This document shows positions 8,226-16,706 of a stretch of 64,000 nucleotides of DNA, piece by piece. Numbering within the stretch: the first letter of the stretch is position 1; every line of letters starts with the position of its first letter. The stretch spans positions 1-64,000 of the forward strand of contig NZ_BCVP01000011.1 in the NCBI RefSeq assembly GCF_001591805.1. Direction: 5' to 3'. The notes beneath the pieces were generated by a model, which saw nothing but the letters and a program-made list of their open reading frames with translations, made no database searches and was not told the origin of the DNA. A program made the translations under genes and the position numbers. This DNA is from Neobacillus novalis NBRC 102450. Its GTDB lineage: Bacteria; Bacillota; Bacilli; Bacillales; Cytobacillaceae.

Positions 8226-8727
8226 TTGATATAAAGGCTGTGAGCTGCTTATAGATTTCGACCATTTCCTCCAGCCGCATCCTAACTAACCCGCTTGAAG
8301 ACGGGGCAACAAAGTCAACCGTTCCCGGCACAACCACTTCTGCCTGGAATCCCCATGGAACTGTTTTCCGGCCGCTATATTGTTGATAAACCCCTTTTCC
8401 GACAAAACAAACGACTTTGGGCATAAATCGGTGGATCTTCTCCTTTAAAATCTCTCTTCCCGCTATGTATTCTTCCTTGGTAATTTCATCGGCCGCTTTG
8501 GTTGGTCTTTGAACGATATTAGAAAAGCCAAATCCCAAGCCTAATAGCGTTGCATCCTCATGAGGCTCATACTTGCGGTCCGTCAAGCCCGATAAGTGAA
8601 TAATTTTCCAAAACCGATTATTAGGATTGGCATAATGATGCCCAAGTTCACTGGAACGAATACTCGGGTTAAATCCAACAAATAAAATCTGCAAACCTTC
8701 TTTTAGATGATCACTGACCGGGTTCAT
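8221..8727 (-). CDS. mug: G/U mismatch-specific DNA glycosylase (Mug/TDG family)
   Basis: 168 residues, the usual length for Mug. It removes uracil or thymine mispaired with guanine. The active-site motif ILFVGFNPSIRS corresponds to the family GINPG motif and is followed by NPNNRFWK. The second motif region VVCFVGKGVYQQY and the C-terminal VVPGTVDFVAPSSSGL complete the uracil-glycosylase fold. An AGAGGGAG site precedes the ATG. It converges on sqhC with a shared terminator. Confidence 0.88.
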   Translation of the reverse strand: MNPVSDHLKEGLQILFVGFNPSIRSSELGHHYANPNNRFWKIIHLSGLTDRKYEPHEDATLLGLGFGFSNIVQRPTKAADEITKEEYIAGREILKEKIHRFMPKVVCFVGKGVYQQYSGRKTVPWGFQAEVVVPGTVDFVAPSSSGLVRMRLEEMVEIYKQLTAFISK

Positions 8728-8801
8728 GATTTCTCCCTCTTTTCCTCCAGAAAGGATTTCTTTTTATTTTACCCTATTCAAGTTGTTGGAGTAATCCCAT
8801 T

Positions 8802-9362
8802 TCAAAAGGAAGTAATAATAGTGGCCAGCAAGCCAACAATCGCAACAATGATCAACGAATAAAAAAATCGTGCATTCTGGAGGAGAAGCAGCCCGGTTAG
8901 GATGATCACCGTGTCAGTGGCAAAGATAATCACACCTACATTCACTTTTGACCATTTTGCGATTAGTAGCGCGAGCAGATCCATGCCGCCCGGACTGATA
9001 TGGAATCGTAACATGACCCCCACCCCAATTCCAATGATAACAGCACCAATAATCACACTGCTGATAATCGGCAGCTGGATGGTCCCGTTTAATGGCATCA
9101 AAATTTCAAACATCATACCGGAAATGATGGCTCCAATCAATCCATTAACGAAATAAAAGGGATCTGCCTTATAAGCAAATAAGTACACAGGTATATTTAG
9201 AAGAATAAACATTACGCCAGCTTTCAAACCCCATAAATAGTTCAGCAAAAGGCTGATGCCAAAAAAACCCCCATTAATCAAATGAAAAGGGAGAATGAAA
9301 CCATTTATTCCTACACCAATCAGTGTACTTCCAAATCCGATTATTGCCAGTCTCTTCAACAT
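8802..9362 (-). CDS. Short YitT-family membrane protein lacking DUF2179
   Basis: 186 residues, almost entirely five or six membrane segments. It carries the family pattern NGFILPFHLINGGFFGISLLL and the second repeat HISPGGMDLLALLI. Compared with the other three YitT proteins here it ends where the soluble DUF2179 domain would begin. No stretch of DUF2179-like coding sequence follows it, so this appears to be a natural short form rather than a frameshift. Function is unknown. Confidence 0.8.
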   Translation of the reverse strand: MLKRLAIIGFGSTLIGVGINGFILPFHLINGGFFGISLLLNYLWGLKAGVMFILLNIPVYLFAYKADPFYFVNGLIGAIISGMMFEILMPLNGTIQLPIISSVIIGAVIIGIGVGVMLRFHISPGGMDLLALLIAKWSKVNVGVIIFATDTVIILTGLLLLQNARFFYSLIIVAIVGLLATIITSF

Positions 9363-9440
9363 ATTATCATCCCTTGTCCACGTTCTTTATTACCACTTAT
9401 ATGTAATAAATAGCTAGTTCATTCGATGTCGGGGTGATTT

Positions 9441-9469
9441 AAGAAAAATAGAGCCGCATTTGGCGGCTC
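9441..9469 (-). terminator. Terminator of the ABC-F gene
   Basis: Minus-strand stem GAGCCGC/GCGGCTC with a five-base loop followed by TATTTTTCTT, about 18 bases after the stop codon. Confidence 0.8.
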
Positions 9470-9486
9470 CATATAAATTAAAAAGG

Positions 9487-11355
9487 TTAAAATTCATCTA
9501 ATTGAAGGTAAAGATCTTCACATTCACTTTCCCTAAGCTCTATTTCATGATAAATTTTTTGCAGCAATTCCCATTCATTTTCGACTTCAAGCTGTTGTTT
9601 TAGTTTATAAATTTCTGCTTCGATTTGCTCTATCTTGTCTTCAATCTTATTTAAACTTATATCTTCTTCCACTTTCTTCACTTTTTGCGGCTTGATTTTA
9701 GTTTGTACAGCCTGTTCAATCGGCTTTACCTCAAGCTCATTCAGCTTTGCTTTTGCCCAATCATAGTTTCCATTGAAAAAATGGACGGTCCCATCCTGAA
9801 GCCAATAAATTTTCTGAAACAATTTATTCAGAAAATAACGATCATGGGAAACAGCTAATATTGTGCCATTAAATTGTTCAAGTGCTTCCTCGAGCACTTC
9901 ACAGGAATCAATATCTAAGTGGTTCGTTGGTTCATCCAAAATTAGCAGATTCAAATCCTGGTACATTAATTGCGCTAGTCGCAGCCGCATCCTTTCGCCG
10001 CCACTAAGCTGGTTTACCTTACGAAACACTGCTGTGCCGTAGAATAAAAATCGTGCTAAAATATGACGGGCCTCTCCTTCATTTACGACAACTTCAGAGC
10101 GAAATACGTCAATGAGTTGTTCATCGCCAATATCCTCGAACACATGCTGTGATAAATAGCCAGCCTTTACATTGCTTCCAACCCTTACGACTCCATCATC
10201 TGCTTCGCATTCTTTAAGAATCATTTTTAAAAGAGTGGATTTTCCTGTACCGTTTTCACCGACAATCGCCGTTCGATCCTTATATTGGATGAGCATATTC
10301 ACATGGTCAAATAGGGTTCGACTCCCAAACCGCTTCGAAACATCTTCAAGAACGATAACATCTTTACCGCTCCGATTATTCGCTTCAAAATCAATCGCCA
10401 TTTTTTTAACATCGATTTTAGGGCGATCAAGTTTTTCAATACGATCAAGCGCCCGCTGCATATTAGTTGCCCGTTTATGAAGGGCTGCACTTGGCGGATT
10501 CGCTCTGTTAGCCCAGTCTCGCAGCCGCTTTATTGCTTCTTTCATCTTTTTAATTTTGCGCTGTTGTTCTTGATACTCCTGAAATTCGCGTAAAAGTTTC
10601 TCCTCTTTCTCCGTTACATAGCCGCTGAAATTCGTATGGTACAACTCAATTTCCCCATCCTCCATCTCTAGCACTTTTGTCACGACCTCGTCTAAAAAGT
10701 AACGATCATGGGAAATCAAAATTATTGTTCCTTTGTAGTCCTTAAGGAAAGAACCCAACCATTCAATCGCCATGAGGTCGAGGTGATTAGTCGGCTCATC
10801 CAGTAATAGTAATTCTGGATTTTTTAATAAACTTAACCCAAGCCCGACCTTCGTTTTTTCGCCACCACTTAAGGTGGCGAAAGTTTTATCCAGAAGGCTG
10901 GTAATATTCAAACCGTTAGCAATCCGCTCTAATTGCGCGTCCATTTCATAGCCGCCATTAAGGATAAAATCATCCTGGAGCTTTCCATATTGCTCCATTA
11001 ATCTTTGGAGCAAATCAGGGTTCAATTCATGCCCCATTTCCCTTTCTAATTGTCGCAGCCTCGTTTCCGTTTCTGTCAACTGTTCAAAGGCAGTTTTTAA
11101 AACTTCCTTAGCAGTTAAATCATGAAAGTCAGGAATCTGCGCTAAATAGCCGATTTTCAGTCCCTTTTTCCAATGAATAACCCCTTCATCTACAGTTTCC
11201 TGATTGGCTAACAGTTTTAATAATGTCGTTTTTCCGCCGCCGTTACGACCGACAAGGCCAATCCGGCTTCCTTCTAGCACTTCAAATGATAAATCTTTAA
11301 AAATGATAGTACCGCCAAATGATTTCGCTATATGATTTACACTACAAATAATCAT
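9487..11355 (-). CDS. ABC-F family ATPase, candidate antibiotic-resistance/ribosome-protection protein
   Basis: About 622 residues with two ABC domains and no membrane segment. Walker A motifs are GRNGGGKTTLL (near residue 35) and GENGTGKSTLL (near 370). Signatures are LSGGEKTK and LSGGERMR, and both Walker B sites read LLDEPTNHLD or LILDEPTNHLD. The interdomain linker is long, basic and helical, as in ABC-F factors that bind the ribosomal E site. A charged coiled coil ends the protein. GAGGAG lies eight bases before the ATG at 11355, preferred over ATG 11361 and GTG 11370. The attenuator and leader ORF upstream suggest drug-inducible expression, which favours resistance over housekeeping. 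The drug class is not predictable. Confidence 0.85.
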   Translation of the reverse strand: MIICSVNHIAKSFGGTIIFKDLSFEVLEGSRIGLVGRNGGGKTTLLKLLANQETVDEGVIHWKKGLKIGYLAQIPDFHDLTAKEVLKTAFEQLTETETRLRQLEREMGHELNPDLLQRLMEQYGKLQDDFILNGGYEMDAQLERIANGLNITSLLDKTFATLSGGEKTKVGLGLSLLKNPELLLLDEPTNHLDLMAIEWLGSFLKDYKGTIILISHDRYFLDEVVTKVLEMEDGEIELYHTNFSGYVTEKEEKLLREFQEYQEQQRKIKKMKEAIKRLRDWANRANPPSAALHKRATNMQRALDRIEKLDRPKIDVKKMAIDFEANNRSGKDVIVLEDVSKRFGSRTLFDHVNMLIQYKDRTAIVGENGTGKSTLLKMILKECEADDGVVRVGSNVKAGYLSQHVFEDIGDEQLIDVFRSEVVVNEGEARHILARFLFYGTAVFRKVNQLSGGERMRLRLAQLMYQDLNLLILDEPTNHLDIDSCEVLEEALEQFNGTILAVSHDRYFLNKLFQKIYWLQDGTVHFFNGNYDWAKAKLNELEVKPIEQAVQTKIKPQKVKKVEEDISLNKIEDKIEQIEAEIYKLKQQLEVENEWELLQKIYHEIELRESECEDLYLQLDEF

Positions 11356-11403
11356 GTTCATTCTCCTCACGAATAAAAATTAAGATGAACATCTCTCCAA
11401 CAT

Positions 11404-11510
11404 AAAAAAACCGCAGGTATCTTTAATCACCCGCGGCTTTTAAATTTGAGCATGAAAAAAGAGTGCATCGGACGCACTCTTTACATACCTAATTATAGTG
11501 GGTAAAGAGA
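11404..11510 (-). promoter_or_regulatory. Transcription attenuator: antiterminator plus two tandem terminators before the ABC-F gene
   Basis: On the minus strand, terminator T1 is AAAGAGTGC/GCACTCTTT followed by six T (11455-11482). Terminator T2 is CCGCGGGT/ACCTGCGG followed by seven T (11404-11437). CTCTTTAC at 11502-11509, just after the leader-ORF stop, can pair with GTAAAGAG at 11477-11484, which overlaps the 5' arm of T1. The two pairings exclude each other. This is the classical layout of ribosome-mediated attenuation. No antiterminator for T2 was found by eye. Confidence 0.7.
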
Positions 11511-11514
11511 TGTG

Positions 11515-11649
11515 TTATCGTTCCATATTCACAATAAAGTTTCGAAAAAAGGGCAGACTTCCCCCTTTGAAAACTACATCATGAAAAATTGCACGATAAA
11601 TAGTAAGAGCCTCAAGCCACTGTAACCGTGCAAAAATAGAACTTTTCAT
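11515..11649 (-). CDS. Leader peptide of the ABC-F gene, 44 aa
   Basis: A short frame starting MKSSIFARLQWLEALTIYR and ending NMER. It has a strong GGAGGTGG site ten bases before the ATG and lies about 30 bases downstream of a good sigma-A promoter. Its stop codon sits four bases before the antiterminator arm, so a ribosome finishing the leader would cover that arm and allow termination. A ribosome stalled earlier would leave it free. A hairpin TTGCACG/CGTGCAA lies within the frame. I recognise no homologue; the leader role is inferred from architecture. Confidence 0.65.
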   Translation of the reverse strand: MKSSIFARLQWLEALTIYRAIFHDVVFKGGSLPFFRNFIVNMER

Positions 11650-11685
11650 CTCTTATCCACCTCCGTTTCCAAATAAGTTAGTTTC

Positions 11686-11714
11686 ATTGTAAATTTTTCC
11701 GTGATAGATTGCAA
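11686..11714 (-). promoter_or_regulatory. Sigma-A promoter of the leader/ABC-F transcript
   Basis: Minus strand -35 TTGCAA (11709-11714), 17-bp spacer, -10 TACAAT (11686-11691). Transcription would start near 11679, giving a leader of about 320 nt before the ABC-F start. Confidence 0.7.
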
Positions 11715-11755
11715 GACCCCTTAAGCGGAATAATCTAAAACTTCAAATTAAATAG

Positions 11756-11786
11756 CGAAAAGAGCGAACATAACTGTTCGCCCTTT
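11756..11786 (-). terminator. Terminator of htrA-type gene
   Basis: Minus-strand GGGCGAAC/GTTCGCTC hairpin with a short loop followed by TTTTCG, about 35 bases after the stop codon. Confidence 0.7.
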
Positions 11787-11818
11787 CGTGTAATGGTATT
11801 ATTGAATTTTTAGAGGAA

Positions 11819-13270
11819 TCAAGCCCCTTTATTAGCAGCTAATTTTGCCTTCAAAGTAATCAATTTTCCGTCACGGTACACTTCAAATTTGATTTCATCA
11901 CCGGTCTTCACTTTTGAGTATAAATATTTTCGTAATTCCGATGAGTTGGCTATTTTCGTTCCATTCATCGAAATAATTACATCCTTCGGCTGGAATCCGG
12001 CCTTGGCGGCGGTCGAATTAGGATCAATATTCATCACCAGCACACCCTGCTTTACGTTTTCGGGAAGGTTTTGCCAATAAACTTGCGGAACTTGGTCTAA
12101 ATCGGCTAAGCCGACACCAAGATACGGTCTGTCAACTTTGCCGCTTTTAATTAATTGATTCACGATTGGGATCAGATCATTACTAGGGATCGCAAAACCT
12201 AATCCTTCGACACCACTCTCGGAAATTTTTAAACTATTAATGCCGATTACCTGTCCCTGTGGATTGATTAATGCACCGCCGCTGTTTCCAGGGTTAATTG
12301 CTGCATCCGTTTGAATAACATTTGTCTCCCAGTTTCCTGCCGATGTCGAAATCGCAATGCTGCGGTCGATGGCACTTACAATCCCTTGTGTGACCGTTCT
12401 TGATAAGTTAAGTCCGAGCGGATTCCCAATCGCATAAACCTGGTCACCAGGGCGAAGTGTAGACGAATCACCAAAATCAGCCGTACCGGTAACGTATTTC
12501 GCATCGATTTTTAAAACAGCAAGATCAGTTAAGGCGTCGGTTCCAACCACTTCCGCCGTTGTTTTTTGACCATCATATAAAGAAATCTCCAGCTTTGAAG
12601 CGCCCTCGACTACATGATTATTTGTAACAATATAGGCAATATCATTACTTTTTTGAAAAATAACCCCTGAGCCGGAACCTGCCTGGACACTTTGCCCTGA
12701 ACTAGAATTTCCCCAAAAATCGTTATTTTGCTGCTGCTGGAAATTAACAACGCCAACAATTGCCTTGGATACTTTTTCTACGGTATCAGCAATCGAACCA
12801 GTGGATGCCATTGTTGGCTGCGCTGTGACTTGCTTAAGTGAGGACACAGAATTACTCGTCACTTGATTCTCCGCATTCGGATAAAAGCTTTTTATGTAAT
12901 CTGTATGTGGAAGAATTGTTAACGTCAATACAGAGCCAATTACTCCGGCTGCAAGTGTAGAGGCAAATCCTTTTAGATTCCGTTTTTTAGGTTTCTTCTC
13001 CTCAACCTGGTTCGTTATTTTGGTTTGTTCGAAAACTGGCGGAACCGCTGCTTCCTCTAATCCATCCGCTGCTTTTGAGTCTGCACTCTTGTCTGCATTG
13101 ACGGAATCCACTGGCTCGACTGTGAACTCAACATCGACTGCATTCCTATTTCCCTCCCTGTTCTCGAAATCGCTTGTATCATTAGAAAATGCTTCTGTAT
13201 GGGTACTATCCGTTATCTCAGATGAATTTGTTTGATCTTGTTCGAATTCATTTTCATTTTTATAATCCAT
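11819..13270 (-). CDS. htrA: HtrA/DegP-like membrane-anchored serine protease
   Basis: About 483 residues. An acidic N-terminal region of 100 residues precedes a basic stretch KKPKKRN and one membrane anchor (GFASTLAAGVIGSVLTLTI). The trypsin-like domain follows with His in TNNHVVEG, Asp in DLAVLKID and Ser in NPGNSGGAL. A C-terminal PDZ domain begins near YLGVGLADL. It degrades or refolds misfolded exported proteins outside the membrane. The frame opens with TTG-ATG-AAG-ATG; AAGGAG is spaced best for the last ATG, 13270. It lies downstream of the YclJK-like two-component genes but has its own promoter and repeat operator. Whether it is HtrA, HtrB or YyxA is not resolved. Confidence 0.88.
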   Translation of the reverse strand: MDYKNENEFEQDQTNSSEITDSTHTEAFSNDTSDFENREGNRNAVDVEFTVEPVDSVNADKSADSKAADGLEEAAVPPVFEQTKITNQVEEKKPKKRNLKGFASTLAAGVIGSVLTLTILPHTDYIKSFYPNAENQVTSNSVSSLKQVTAQPTMASTGSIADTVEKVSKAIVGVVNFQQQQNNDFWGNSSSGQSVQAGSGSGVIFQKSNDIAYIVTNNHVVEGASKLEISLYDGQKTTAEVVGTDALTDLAVLKIDAKYVTGTADFGDSSTLRPGDQVYAIGNPLGLNLSRTVTQGIVSAIDRSIAISTSAGNWETNVIQTDAAINPGNSGGALINPQGQVIGINSLKISESGVEGLGFAIPSNDLIPIVNQLIKSGKVDRPYLGVGLADLDQVPQVYWQNLPENVKQGVLVMNIDPNSTAAKAGFQPKDVIISMNGTKIANSSELRKYLYSKVKTGDEIKFEVYRDGKLITLKAKLAANKGA

Positions 13271-13333
13271 CTTCATCAATCTCCTTATGATTGCTATTTG
13301 TTATTCTATAATCCTTACTTTAACCGACAAATC

Positions 13334-13355
13334 TTAACAAACTATTAACAAACTA
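13334..13355 (-). promoter_or_regulatory. Tandem 11-bp repeat operator upstream of htrA (PhoP/WalR-type)
   Basis: TTAACAAACTA occurs twice in perfect tandem on the plus strand. Read on the htrA strand it gives TGTTAA-N5-TGTTAA, which fits the remembered WalR consensus TGTWAH-N5-TGTWAH. On the other strand the same bases fit the PhoP-type TTAACA repeat. Just downstream on the minus strand, TTGTCG and TAGAAT 16 bases apart could be the promoter. An OmpR-family activator site is likely; which regulator binds is open. Confidence 0.6.
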
Positions 13356-13401
13356 TAACGACTTTAGGAATTTAATAAGAAATTATCTTGAATTAGCACA
13401 G

Positions 13402-13432
13402 TAAAAAGCCGCGGGCTCTAACCCACGGCTTT
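13402..13432 (-). terminator. Terminator of the yclJK-like operon
   Basis: Minus-strand AAGCCGTGGG/CCCGCGGCTT hairpin followed by five T, directly after the kinase stop codon. Confidence 0.8.
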
Positions 13433-13439
13433 CAGGTAA

Positions 13440-14876
13440 TTATTTTTTCTTAATTCGGATGACAAATTTCGTTCCTTTTCCCTCTTCACTAGACACTTCA
13501 ATGTCGCCGTTATGAAGGAGAACTAATTGTCTTACAATCGACAAACCCAGCCCAAATTCACCATAGGGATTACTGGTTCTGGAAATATCTGCTTTATAGA
13601 ATCGACGCCAAATATTTTCAATTTCGGTTGAATTGATGCCAATTCCCGTGTCTTCCACCTCGATAATCGTTTCGTTCTGCTCGGTTCGTCCCCGCAGCCA
13701 GATGGTCCCGTCTTCTGTAAATTGAATACTATTTTTGGTGATATTAATTAATATTTGCACAAGGCGATCATAATCGGCGTTCACCATTACATCTGGTGCG
13801 GCATCAACAACAATTTGATTATTCTTCTCTTCCGCCTGAAGCATCAATTGCTCCTGAATGATTTCCAGCACTTCCAAAAGCTGAATCTCTTCTTTAAAAA
13901 GCTGGATTTGATTCGAGCGGATTTTTTCATAGTCTAAATTTTCATTGACGAGGCGAATCAATCTTTTTGCTTCGTGACTAACTAGGTTAATTCCCCGCTC
14001 TTTGTCTTCTTCGGGAATCATATTATTCTTCAATCCTTCAATGACACCGCTAATCGTCGTTAACGGTGTCCGCATCTCATGAGACACGTCGGCCATAAAC
14101 TGCCGTCGGCGATTTTCAAGACTCTCAATTTCCTCCATCGAGGCGTTTATTTTATCGACCATATGATTAAAATCATTGGCCAATTCACCGATTTCATCAA
14201 AATTGGAAGAATGTACATGGACATGGTAATTCCCCGCCGAGACAAGCGAGGTTGCCTCACGCAGACGTTTAATCCGGTTCACATGAATTCTTGATAAATA
14301 CCAACTAAACAAGAACGATACACCAAGGGCGATTAAGATGGTATAAAGCAAAAATTGATTGATACGGTGGATCATCGCACTTGACCCGCTTATCGGGGAA
14401 GTTAATAAAATGCCGCCCATAAATGTCCCTTGGTCTAGGTCTACATAGGGTAAGACAACAAAGGTCACACCTTCTTGGCCAAACCTTTTAAAATCACTAT
14501 TTACCACTAGCGTTTGGCCCTTGGATATTTTATCCCAATCAGAAGAGGATAACCCGCTTATCGTCTTAGATGGTCTTCCAACGCTATAAAGAACTGCATC
14601 CTGATCAAACACACTAAAACTCATTTTTCTTGCAGCTAATACATTACTATATTGTTTAAAAATTTCCGGCTGATAATCAATACGGCTCTCTTCAATATCT
14701 GACAAGATTGCCTTTCCATAAGTGATTAGCTCTTCTGCTTTGTTCTCATAAACTAAATTTTCAAGATAATGGGCAAACAACAGGCTTAAGATTAAAAACG
14801 CAACCACAATGATGCTAATATGACTGAAAAACTGCTGATAAAAATACTTAAATTTCATCTGCTTTGCTTGATTCAT
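13440..14876 (-). CDS. yclK: Sensor histidine kinase (YclK-like)
   Basis: 478 residues. A first membrane segment (HISIIVVAFLILSLLFA, about residues 18-36) and a second (LLYTILIALGVSFLFSWYL, about 175-193) flank an extracytoplasmic sensor of about 135 residues. HAMP follows, then the HisKA phosphoacceptor motif DVSHEMRTPLTTI. HATPase boxes are NITKNSIQF, EDTGIGI and FGLGLSIV. The start overlaps the regulator gene by 29 bases, the usual arrangement for coupled two-component genes; the ATG at 14858 is an alternative. The partner regulator closely resembles B. subtilis YclJ, so YclK is the likely counterpart. The signal sensed is unknown. Confidence 0.85.
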   Translation of the reverse strand: MNQAKQMKFKYFYQQFFSHISIIVVAFLILSLLFAHYLENLVYENKAEELITYGKAILSDIEESRIDYQPEIFKQYSNVLAARKMSFSVFDQDAVLYSVGRPSKTISGLSSSDWDKISKGQTLVVNSDFKRFGQEGVTFVVLPYVDLDQGTFMGGILLTSPISGSSAMIHRINQFLLYTILIALGVSFLFSWYLSRIHVNRIKRLREATSLVSAGNYHVHVHSSNFDEIGELANDFNHMVDKINASMEEIESLENRRRQFMADVSHEMRTPLTTISGVIEGLKNNMIPEEDKERGINLVSHEAKRLIRLVNENLDYEKIRSNQIQLFKEEIQLLEVLEIIQEQLMLQAEEKNNQIVVDAAPDVMVNADYDRLVQILINITKNSIQFTEDGTIWLRGRTEQNETIIEVEDTGIGINSTEIENIWRRFYKADISRTSNPYGEFGLGLSIVRQLVLLHNGDIEVSSEEGKGTKFVIRIKKK

Positions 14877-15552
14877 CGAACTTATACCCTACTCCCCAAA
14901 CAGTATGGAAGAATGGCTGCGACGCCGTTTCAACTTTTTTTCTGAGCCGCTTGATGTGCACATCAACGGTCCGTTCATCACCGTAAAACTGATATCCCCA
15001 CACTCTTTCAAGTAACTGCTCTCTAGAGAATACCTGCTTTGGATGCTCGACCAAATAATAAAGTAAATCGAACTCTTTTGGCGTTAAGTTGGTAACCGGC
15101 GTTCCGTCAACAAACACTTCTCGTGTGATTCTATTAACGTTAAAATGTTCAGTTTGCAGTAAACCCTCCATCTCCTTCGGCGCCTGGTTTTGGAAACGGC
15201 GGGTAACCGCCTTAATTCTTGCCATCAGCGTAAGCGGACTAAACGGTTTCGTCACGTAATCATCCGCCCCCATCTCAAGTCCAAGCACCTGATCAGATTC
15301 ACTATCCTTCGCTGTTAACATAATTATTGGAACGGCAAACTTTTCTTCTCGTATTTTCCGGCAAATCGTCACTCCATCCATTCCTGGAAGCATCCAGTCA
15401 ACAATAAGGGCATCCCATGTCCCGCTTTTAAAGCGGTTATAGCCTTGGACACCATCATTAACAAATTCGCCTTCAATCCCTTCTTTGGCAAAAAACATTT
15501 CAATCATTGAGCAGACACTTTTATTATCTTCAATCACTAGTATTTTCAACAT
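14848..15552 (-). CDS. yclJ: OmpR/PhoB-family response regulator (YclJ-like)
   Basis: 234 residues. The receiver domain has IEDNKSVCSM at the N-terminus, the phosphoacceptor Asp in LIVDWMLPGMDG near residue 53, the conserved LTAK and the Lys of DDYVTKPF. A C-terminal winged helix contains LTPKEFDLLYYL, VWGYQFYGDERTVDVHIKRL and WGVGYKF. The sequence is very like remembered B. subtilis YclJ in length and wording. It heads the operon with the kinase. The nearby htrA-type gene is a plausible but unproven target. Confidence 0.88.
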   Translation of the reverse strand: MLKILVIEDNKSVCSMIEMFFAKEGIEGEFVNDGVQGYNRFKSGTWDALIVDWMLPGMDGVTICRKIREEKFAVPIIMLTAKDSESDQVLGLEMGADDYVTKPFSPLTLMARIKAVTRRFQNQAPKEMEGLLQTEHFNVNRITREVFVDGTPVTNLTPKEFDLLYYLVEHPKQVFSREQLLERVWGYQFYGDERTVDVHIKRLRKKVETASQPFFHTVWGVGYKFDESSKADEI

Positions 15553-15652
15553 TCTTCAACTCCCAGCATAAAAACTCACATCTTTAGTGTAATCGAATTT
15601 TCAGCTATATCAAACCATCTGCCTAAAACTTCTCTGCAATTTAACACTTTAT

Positions 15653-15673
15653 TCATGGTTTATTAATAATTTA
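15653..15673 (+). promoter_or_regulatory. Possible YclJ-like direct repeat upstream of yclJ
   Basis: TTCATGGTTT and TTAATAATTT are separated by one base. From memory, the YclJ recognition sequence is a direct repeat of TTCATAnTTT; each half here has one mismatch. The site is about 100 bases upstream of the yclJ start and on the opposite strand, so autoregulation is only a suggestion. Confidence 0.25.
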
Positions 15674-15677
15674 CATG

Positions 15678-15710
15678 AAAAAAGGCCTTGAATGACCTCA
15701 AGACCTTTTT
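15678..15710 (-). terminator. Terminator of the quinone-oxidoreductase operon
   Basis: Minus-strand AAAAAGGTCTTGA/TCAAGGCCTTTTTT hairpin with a T-run, about ten bases after the stop codon. Confidence 0.8.
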
Positions 15711-15719
15711 CCTGACGAT

Positions 15720-16694
15720 TTACGGTTCTAAAATCAGCTTCCCTTTTGTCTTCCGTGATTGCATTAACGTATGAACCTTTGCCGCCTCCTCTAATGGAAA
15801 CACACCGCCATTCGTCAGCTTCAGTTTTCCTTCTTCCAAGTAGGTAAGTAATTCTACTAAACTAGGCTGAAGCAGTTTTGGCTTTCTCATGATTTGCGGT
15901 AAGAAGAAACCAATGACCGATTGATTTCTAGCCATCAGTGTGGACGGATAAAAACGAGCCTGCTCTCCGCTTGCTGCTCCAAAGATAACCAGTCGCCCAA
16001 AAGTAGCAAGGCATGTTAGTGTTTGATGAAAAATACTCCCGCCTGCCATTTCAAGCGCAACATCTACCCCTCTGCCGCCTGTTTCTTTCAGAACCTGCTG
16101 CTCCCAGTCAGGTTCGGTATAGTTTACGAGAATGTCAGCTCCCATTTCACGGGCAAATTCCAATTTTTCTGCAGAACTTGCAGTAGCAATTACCTTTGAC
16201 GCACCAAATAGCTTAGCCAGCTGGACTGCAATGGTTCCTACTCCGCCAGCTGCCGCAGAAATAAGGACCGTTTCACCCTTTTCCAAACGACCCATCGTTT
16301 TTAAAATATGGTAGGCACTTAAGCCTTGAAGCGGCAGTGCAGCCGCATGGTGAAAGTCTAATGTTTCCGGTACAGGAATCAATGAACGGTCATCAGCAAC
16401 GGCATATTCCGCATATCCGCCTGATTCAATTAAAGTGACCACCCTCATACCCGGTCTCACCGTTGTTACATAATCACCCACCTCAGCGATAACGCCGGCA
16501 ATCTCAGCACCGGGAATGAACGGAAGTGGTGTTTTTACAACATACCGGCCTTCCCTTCGTGCTGTATCCGCATAATTGACACCAATTGCCTTGATTTCAA
16601 TTAATACCTCATGTCCAGTGGGAACCGGTTTTTCCATCTCTACCAACTTTAAAACCTCTGGCCCCCCGAATTCTTTCAGCTGTACAGCTTTCAT
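15720..16694 (-). CDS. NADPH:quinone oxidoreductase (zinc-independent MDR family)
   Basis: 324 residues of the medium-chain dehydrogenase/reductase fold. The N-terminal GroES-like half has the pattern GVNYADTARREG and FIPGAEIAGVI. The nucleotide-binding half carries AAAGGVGTIAVQLAK near residue 150. Zinc ligands are absent, as in quinone oxidoreductases. AGGAG lies nine bases before the ATG at 16694, so the ATG three codons upstream is rejected. It is the last gene of the TetR-controlled operon, 12 bases after the broken enoyl-CoA hydratase. The substrate is inferred only from family. Confidence 0.85.
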   Translation of the reverse strand: MKAVQLKEFGGPEVLKLVEMEKPVPTGHEVLIEIKAIGVNYADTARREGRYVVKTPLPFIPGAEIAGVIAEVGDYVTTVRPGMRVVTLIESGGYAEYAVADDRSLIPVPETLDFHHAAALPLQGLSAYHILKTMGRLEKGETVLISAAAGGVGTIAVQLAKLFGASKVIATASSAEKLEFAREMGADILVNYTEPDWEQQVLKETGGRGVDVALEMAGGSIFHQTLTCLATFGRLVIFGAASGEQARFYPSTLMARNQSVIGFFLPQIMRKPKLLQPSLVELLTYLEEGKLKLTNGGVFPLEEAAKVHTLMQSRKTKGKLILEP

Positions 16695-16706
16695 AACGGT
16701 CATCTC

